From assembly GCA_945906815.1 (NCBI GenBank), contig CAMDRT010000028.1, positions 1-58,410 on the forward strand: a DNA stretch of 58,410 bases. The letters are read 5' to 3'. Shown here one piece after another: positions 52,257 to 58,410 of this stretch. This stretch comes from Bordetella parapertussis (GTDB taxonomy: Bacteria; Pseudomonadota; Gammaproteobacteria; Burkholderiales; SG8-41). The stretch's first letter is position 1. Each line of letters opens with the position of its first letter. The notes under the pieces are model-generated. The model saw only the letters and a program-made list of their open reading frames with translations, had not been told where the DNA came from and did not search any database. A program made the position numbers and the translations under genes.

Positions 52257-52670
52257 CTATTTGCGCGCTTCCAGTTTGCTTTGCATACGTTGATCAAAGC
52301 GCTCGACGCTGATGATCAAGCGCTCATGCACCCCGCCACCGATGGTTTCGCCATCGTCCTCGGCGTGCAGTTTGAAGGTGAGTTTGCGGCCTTCGACTTT
52401 CACCAGTTCCGCAGATGCGCGCACACGCATGCCGACGGGGGTTGCCGCCGTATGCGAAATTTCCAGCCGCGTACCGACAGTCTGTTGCCCCGGCGGCATC
52501 AGGCGCTCCACCGCCTGCAGCGCTGCGGTTTCCAATAGCGTCACCAAAATCGGCGTTGCCAGCACGCCGATTTTGCCGCTGCCCACATGCGCCGCGGTAT
52601 CGCGCGTGCCAACCACGATTTCCACGCTGGCGTGGAGGCCGGGTTTTAGTTCGTCAAGCGGGCTGTTCAT
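52257..52670 (-). CDS. FlK-like thioesterase (hot-dog fold)
   Basis: 137 residues starting MNSPLDELKPGLHASVEIVVG. The segments ATPILVTLLETAALQAVERLM and EISHTAATPVGMRVRASAEL correspond to the threonine/glutamate and histidine sites of fluoroacetyl-CoA thioesterase-type proteins; the later HERLIISVERF is the usual end of the fold. FlK relatives are often thioesterases of small acyl-CoA esters, not only of fluoroacetyl-CoA. It begins 52 bp after alaS ends on the same strand and may be read through from it. An upstream ATG (52697) would add nine residues without family likeness. Confidence 0.8.
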   Translation of the reverse strand: MNSPLDELKPGLHASVEIVVGTRDTAAHVGSGKIGVLATPILVTLLETAALQAVERLMPPGQQTVGTRLEISHTAATPVGMRVRASAELVKVEGRKLTFKLHAEDDGETIGGGVHERLIISVERFDQRMQSKLEARK

Positions 52671-52722
52671 GGTTTGCCACCACCTTCCATCACCCACGAC
52701 ATCAACTAAATATTTGTTTTTA

Positions 52723-55341
52723 TTACTTATTTTTACCTGCTACCCAAGCGCGTACCGAAGCCAGCGCTTGCGGCAACTTGCCTGGATCAGTGCCGCCCGC
52801 CTGCGCCATGTCGGGCCGGCCGCCGCCTTTGCCGCCTATCTGTAGCGCAACATGATTCACCAATTCGCCGGCCTTGAGTTTGCTGGTGAGATCCTGGGTG
52901 ACGCCGGCAATCAAGGACACCTTGCCGGCGTCGACTGCTGCCAGCACGATCACTGCCGACTTGAGCTTGTCTTTGAGTTTGTCCAGCGACTCGCGCAGGC
53001 CTTTGCTGTCGGCGCCGTCCATAGTAGCGGCAATCACTTTAACCCCTTGCACATCCAGCGCCTGATCGGCCAGTTCGTCGCCCTGCGACGACGCCAGTTT
53101 TGATTTCAGGCGTGCCAGTTCTTTTTCAAGGTTACGCACAGTGTCGAGCATGTGCGTGATTTTCTGCCCCACTTCATGCGGGCTGGATTTCAATGCCGAG
53201 GCAGCAGTGGCGAGCGTGTCTTCCTGCTGCTGCACCCAAGCCAGCGCCCCTTCGGCGGTCACCGCTTCGATACGCCGCACACCGGCGGCGATGCCGCTCT
53301 CCCCCACCACCTTGAAAAAACCGATGTCGCCGGTGCGCGCCACATGCGTGCCGCCGCATAACTCGCGCGAGGAGCCGATGTCGAGCATGCGCACTTCATC
53401 GCCGTATTTTTCGCCGAACAGCGCCATCGCACCGGCTTTTACCGCATCGTCGAATTTCATCACCCGTGCCGAAGTCGCGGCATTCGCCAGCACTTCGGCG
53501 TTGACCATGGCCTCTACGGTGCGGATTTGCGCGTCGTTCAACGGTTCATTGTGCGAGAAATCAAAGCGCGTTTTAGCCGCGTCAACCAGCGAGCCTTTTT
53601 GCTGCACATGCGCGCCGAGCACCTCACGCAGCGCCTTGTGCATCAGGTGCGTCGCTGAGTGATTGCGCATGGTGCGCGCGCGCCGCGCGTTATCGACTTT
53701 TGCCGCGACTTTATCGCCCACGGCCAGCGCGCCCGCCGCCAGTTTGCCGTGATGGCCGAACACATCGGGCTGGATTTTCAGCGTGTCGGTGACGCTAAAA
53801 GCGCCGTTCGCCGCATCGAGTACACCGGCATCACCCGCCTGACCGCCCGACTCAGCGTAAAACGGCGTGTGATCCAGCACCACGATCCCTGCTTCGCCAC
53901 CGGCAATGGATGGCACCGATGTGCCTTCGCGGTAGATCGCCACCACTTGCGCATCGCTGAGCGCCAGCGTGTCGTAACCTTTGAACACCGTTTTAGCGCC
54001 CGAGTATTCCACCGCGCTGCCCATCTGGAACTTGGATGCCGCGCGCGCGCGTTCGCGCTGACGCTCCATCGCTGCTTCAAAACCGGCGTAATCCACGCGC
54101 ACGTTGCGCTCGCGCGCGATATCCGCCGTGAGATCGACCGGAAACCCGAACGTGTCGTACAACTGAAACACGGTATCGCCGTCGAGCATTTTGTCTTCAC
54201 GGGTTAACGCACTCTCCAATACTTTCATGCCGTTTTCCAGGGTCTCGGCGAATCGCTCCTCCTCCTGCCTGAGCACGGCGGCGACACGCACACTGACCGC
54301 GGCCAGTTCGGGATAGGCGTCGCCCATCGCCTGCACCAGATCGGCCACCAGGTTGTGAAAGAACGGCTTTTTCTGCCCCAGTTGATAACCATGACGTATG
54401 GCGCGGCGTATGATGCGCCGGAGCACGTAACCGCGCCCTTCGTTGCCGGGAATCACCCCATCGACAATCATGAACGAAGTAGCGCGGATGTGATCGGCGA
54501 TGACTTTGAGCGAGTTGTTGGTCAGGTCTTGAACGCCGGTTTCGCGCGCAGCCGCCTTGATCAAAGCCTGAAACAGATCGATGTCGTAATTGGAATGCAC
54601 CTGTTGCAGCACCGCGGCAATGCGCTCCAGCCCCATGCCGGTATCCACCGACGGTTTGGGCAGCGGATGCAAAACGTAATCGTCGCCGCTTTTTTGTTTA
54701 TCGAATTGCATGAACACCAGATTCCAGATTTCGATATAGCGGTCGCCATCAGCGTCTGCGGAGCCCGGCGGCCCGCCCGCGATTTCAGCGCCGTGATCGT
54801 AAAAAATTTCGCTGCACGGCCCGCACGGCCCGGTATCCGCCATCTGCCAAAAGTTATCCGAGCCGCCGCCCGGCTTGTCACCGATGCGCACGATGCGCTC
54901 AAGCGGCACGCCGATCTGCTTCGACCAGATGTCAAAAGCCTCGTCGTCGGATTGATAGACCGTGATCCACAGCTTGTCCTGCGGCAACTGGTAAATGCCG
55001 GTGAGCAGTTCCCATGCGTAATGAATCGCATCGCGCTTGAAATAATCACCGAAACTGAAATTACCCAGCATCTCGAAAAAGGTATGGTGGCGCGCGGTAT
55101 AACCGACGTTTTCCAGATCGTTGTGCTTGCCGCCGGCGCGCACGCAACGCTGCGAGGTGGTGGCGCGCACGTAGCTGCGCTTATCCTGACCGAGAAAAAC
55201 ATCCTTGAACTGCACCATGCCGGAATTGGTGAACAGCAGCGTCGGGTCATTGCCCGGCACCAGCGGCGCCGATGCCACGATGGCATGGCCTTTGGCGGCA
55301 AAATAATCCAGAAATTTGCTGCGTATTTCGTTGCTTTTCAT
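52723..55341 (-). CDS. alaS: Alanyl-tRNA synthetase
   Basis: 872 residues, a full-length AlaRS. Catalytic core: [59 protein letters not shown] and [18 protein letters not shown] motifs; editing domain: [17 protein letters not shown] and [19 protein letters not shown] with zinc-binding residues; C-terminal DHHA1 domain with [14 protein letters not shown]. It charges tRNA-Ala and clears Ser/Gly misacylation. ATG 55339-55341 follows AAGGACTGGCA; the 50 codons upstream in frame look non-coding. Confidence 0.97.
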   Translation of the reverse strand: MKSNEIRSKFLDYFAAKGHAIVASAPLVPGNDPTLLFTNSGMVQFKDVFLGQDKRSYVRATTSQRCVRAGGKHNDLENVGYTARHHTFFEMLGNFSFGDYFKRDAIHYAWELLTGIYQLPQDKLWITVYQSDDEAFDIWSKQIGVPLERIVRIGDKPGGGSDNFWQMADTGPCGPCSEIFYDHGAEIAGGPPGSADADGDRYIEIWNLVFMQFDKQKSGDDYVLHPLPKPSVDTGMGLERIAAVLQQVHSNYDIDLFQALIKAAARETGVQDLTNNSLKVIADHIRATSFMIVDGVIPGNEGRGYVLRRIIRRAIRHGYQLGQKKPFFHNLVADLVQAMGDAYPELAAVSVRVAAVLRQEEERFAETLENGMKVLESALTREDKMLDGDTVFQLYDTFGFPVDLTADIARERNVRVDYAGFEAAMERQRERARAASKFQMGSAVEYSGAKTVFKGYDTLALSDAQVVAIYREGTSVPSIAGGEAGIVVLDHTPFYAESGGQAGDAGVLDAANGAFSVTDTLKIQPDVFGHHGKLAAGALAVGDKVAAKVDNARRARTMRNHSATHLMHKALREVLGAHVQQKGSLVDAAKTRFDFSHNEPLNDAQIRTVEAMVNAEVLANAATSARVMKFDDAVKAGAMALFGEKYGDEVRMLDIGSSRELCGGTHVARTGDIGFFKVVGESGIAAGVRRIEAVTAEGALAWVQQQEDTLATAASALKSSPHEVGQKITHMLDTVRNLEKELARLKSKLASSQGDELADQALDVQGVKVIAATMDGADSKGLRESLDKLKDKLKSAVIVLAAVDAGKVSLIAGVTQDLTSKLKAGELVNHVALQIGGKGGGRPDMAQAGGTDPGKLPQALASVRAWVAGKNK

Positions 55342-55378
55342 TGCCAGTCCTTGCATCCGCTGCCGCGGAAAGGGCTGA

Positions 55379-55384
55379 ATTTTA
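55379..55384 (-). promoter_or_regulatory. Candidate -10 box of alaS
   Basis: On the minus strand TAAAAT in GCGTTAAAATTC lies 37 bases before the alaS ATG. The gene upstream is divergent (Bug, 55513), so both promoters must lie in the 171-bp gap. Confidence 0.4.
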
Positions 55385-55512
55385 ACGCAATTGTTCACCG
55401 CGGATAGCATGATTCGGTAGCGCGCGGCAGACCCTTTGCTATACCCTTCGCAAGTTGCAATCCTGCGCCGGCACTGCGATAGTGCCGACACCAGAACCCG
55501 AGGAGCTTAACG

Positions 55513-56472
55513 ATGTGGAAAAGTTTGGTCGTGGTCAGCGCGCTGATGGGTGCATGGCCAGCGCACGCGCAGGAAGCACGCTATCCCAACAAGCCGATAC
55601 GCTGGGTCATCCCATTCGCGCCGGGCGGCGGCACCGATGTCATCGCGCGCCCCATCGCCAACAAACTCACAGACCGAATCGGCCAGCACATACTGTATGA
55701 CAATCGCGGTGGCGGGGGCGGCATTATCGCCGGCGAAATTGTCGCCCGCGCCCATCCCGATGGCTACACGCTGTTGGTCGCCGCGGTGGCGGTGATGACA
55801 GTCACCGGCAGTTTGCAGAAGCTGCCCTTCGATCCGCTCAAGGATTTTGCGCCGATTACCAAGTTCGCGTCGGTGCCCAACCTGCTGGCGGCGCGCATGG
55901 GACTGCCGCTGCACAAGGTGCAGGAGATCGCACCCTATGCCAGAGCCCATCCGGGGAAGCTGCGCTGGGCGCTATCGGGCACGGGCTCGGCGGGAACGCT
56001 GTCGATGGAGTTATTCAGACTCGCCACCCGCATCGACATCGTGCCGATTCCCTACAAAGGCGCCGGACCGGCGCTGATCGCGGTGCTCAGCAACGAAGCC
56101 GATCTGTTGTTTGCGAATCCGGGTGTGTTCATGCCGCACCTGAACGCGGGACGCCTGCGCGCCATCGGCAGTGCGAGCCTGCAGCGCATGAGCGTGTTGC
56201 CGGAGGTGCCGACGTTTCATGAATCGGGTTTCGCCGACTTTGAATCCTCGTCCTGGTACGGCCTGGCAGCCCCGGCGCGCACGCCGGCGGCGATCATCGC
56301 ATTGCTGCACAAGGAAACTGTCGCCGTGTTGAAGCAGCCCGACATCATCGCGCGCCTGGCACAGGACGGCGCAACGCCGGTGGGCAATACGCCGCAGGCC
56401 TTCGCTCAGGAGCTCCGCAGCGAGACCGCGAAGTGGGCGAAGGTGATCAAGGACGCCGATATCAAGATGTGA
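55513..56472 (+). CDS. Bug-family periplasmic binding protein between alaS and recX
   Basis: 319 residues. Signal peptide MWKSLVVVSALMGAWPAHA cut before QEARYP, then NKPIRWVIPFAPGGGTDVIAR, YDNRGGGGGIIAGE, PDGYTLLVAAVA, VPIPYKGAGPAL and LPEVPTFHESGFADFE. GAGGAGC 8 bases before ATG 55513 supports the start. It is a lone accessory gene between two housekeeping loci (alaS and recX/recA), which suggests insertion of a single transport gene into a core neighbourhood. Confidence 0.93.
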   Translation: MWKSLVVVSALMGAWPAHAQEARYPNKPIRWVIPFAPGGGTDVIARPIANKLTDRIGQHILYDNRGGGGGIIAGEIVARAHPDGYTLLVAAVAVMTVTGSLQKLPFDPLKDFAPITKFASVPNLLAARMGLPLHKVQEIAPYARAHPGKLRWALSGTGSAGTLSMELFRLATRIDIVPIPYKGAGPALIAVLSNEADLLFANPGVFMPHLNAGRLRAIGSASLQRMSVLPEVPTFHESGFADFESSSWYGLAAPARTPAAIIALLHKETVAVLKQPDIIARLAQDGATPVGNTPQAFAQELRSETAKWAKVIKDADIKM

Positions 56473-57028
56473 TGGGCGGCCAGCTTAAGCGCTGGCATCC
56501 TCCTCATGCGCTGCACCGACGCGCTTTAACACGCGCAGTGCGAGGCCAATACTGTAGCCCCGCGACTGCAAAAATCGCAACTGCCGCGCTTTTTCCTTGG
56601 GCTCAGCCGGAGCGCGCCGAAACTTGCGCTGGCACAGGGCCAGTGCCGCGGCAAATTCCTCGTCGGGATCGACTGGCGGCAGCGCGGCCGCAGTGACGTC
56701 TGCGCTGATACCGGCGCGCTTGAGTTCCTGCGCGATGGAGCGCTGGGCATAGTGGCCGCTGCGCTTGCGCACCACAGCATCGGCGTAGCGCGCATCGGAC
56801 AGCCAGCCGCGCTCGGCCAAGTCGTCGAGCAGCGTTTCCAATGTGGCGAGATTGCCAGGATCGACATAAGCGCGCAGCCGTTTTTCCAGCTCCTGCCGCG
56901 AAAACTCGCGCCGCCCCAGCAGTCGCAGCGCGCGCCCACGCAGCGTAGGCTGCGTCGTTCCAGGCAGTGACGGCTGCGGCTCGTGTTCCGGCGCGGGCTG
57001 CGTCGTTCCCGGCAGCGCAGGCTGCGGA

Positions 57029-58102
<1,074 letters not shown>

Positions 58103-58200
58103 GGTGGAACCTCCTTATTTCATGGCGGCCGGAGCGGCGCAATGACCCCTTATATTCCCGTTTTGTTCTCTTTAGCAAGCCCCTCGTTAACCTATTGTTA

Positions 58201-58236
58201 ATTATATAAAATTGTACTTATGTTCCGGCTGTGTTC
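58201..58236 (-). promoter_or_regulatory. recA promoter region with GTTC-N7-GTTC motif
   Basis: TATAAT on the minus strand (58201-58206) is 15 bases from the direct repeat GTTC-CGGCTGT-GTTC (58222-58236, written on the plus strand), which therefore covers the -35 region. GTTC-N7-GTTC is the LexA operator consensus of Alphaproteobacteria. The CTGT-N8-ACAG form used by Beta- and Gammaproteobacteria is not seen in 58103-58306. Confidence 0.5.
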
Positions 58237-58306
58237 ACGATTGCTTAAGACGACGTACGTAGCCCCTCGTCGGGTTTGCCGCCTCGGTCAGGCGCAGCCC
58301 ATGACG

Positions 58307-58410
58307 TTAGGGCGAACGCGCCGACTGGGCCGCTTTTCGATTGGCCAGGAGCAGCAGCAGGCTATGGCCGATATAGTCGTCCCAATTGAAATTGTTGGTC
58401 AGGACGACGA
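58307..58410 (-). CDS. C-terminal end of an unidentified protein
   Basis: An open frame enters from the right edge and ends at a TAA at 58307-58309, giving 33 residues: VVLTNNFNWDDYIGHSLLLL then LANRKAAQSARSP. The composition is plausible for a protein C-terminus with a hydrophobic leucine run. Too short to identify; the rest lies outside the window. Confidence 0.4.
   Translation of the reverse strand, partial: VVLTNNFNWDDYIGHSLLLLLANRKAAQSARSP

Noticed and set aside
54355..55407. 350-codon frame antisense to alaS
   Set aside because: Opposite the AlaRS catalytic domain and without recognisable domains.

Overview
The window looks like the chromosome of a GC-rich betaproteobacterium, probably Burkholderiales or a close relative. 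Three things point there: six periplasmic binding proteins of the Bug (TctC-like) family, which that group has expanded; the divergent block yhdP-nitrilase-tldD / glnE-ilvE-waaF, an arrangement I associate with Betaproteobacteria; and many CoA-ester and hydroxy-acid catabolic genes. I see no tRNA, rRNA, CRISPR array or intact transposase.

Layout. 1-550: end of a PIN-type toxin-antitoxin pair. 750-9460: a fused 5-oxoprolinase, a J-like protein, a small membrane protein, an MFS carrier, an AhpD-like protein and an M32 carboxypeptidase. 9593-11841 (minus): mtnA overlapping a class II aldolase, a possible shortcut of methionine salvage. 12018-12553: a ribbon-helix-helix gene and an 80-residue partner behind three tandem 10-bp repeats, a candidate toxin-antitoxin module. 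12800-23829: an accessory catabolic region (two Bug proteins, alpha/beta hydrolase, Old-Yellow-Enzyme reductase, M20 peptidase, MFS carrier, MmgE/PrpD protein, two poorly known proteins). 24083-28650 (minus): two acyl-CoA dehydrogenases, a cupin and a second MmgE/PrpD protein, probably one catabolic operon.

28706-40130 is core genome: tldD, a nitrilase and yhdP on the minus strand, then glnE, ilvE, a zinc-finger protein and waaF on the plus strand. 40225-47922 is accessory again: two Bug genes in tandem, two copies of a 210-bp inverted-repeat element, a YoeB/YefM module, a third acyl-CoA dehydrogenase beside a Bug gene, an NTF2-like protein and a TcuA-like flavoprotein. 48139-58410 is mostly housekeeping: YheT-like hydrolase, phosphomannomutase, MBL-fold lipoprotein, FlK-like thioesterase, alaS, one more Bug gene, recX and recA, and the end of an unidentified gene.

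The most interesting items are the mtnA-aldolase pair, the RHH/80-residue module with its repeat operator, a GTTC-N7-GTTC motif (the alphaproteobacterial LexA operator form) in front of recA, acyl-CoA dehydrogenases whose usual catalytic glutamate position is altered, and several compact inverted-repeat elements, one apparently in frame inside the oxoprolinase gene. No search or alignment could be run; family names come from motif reading and memory.
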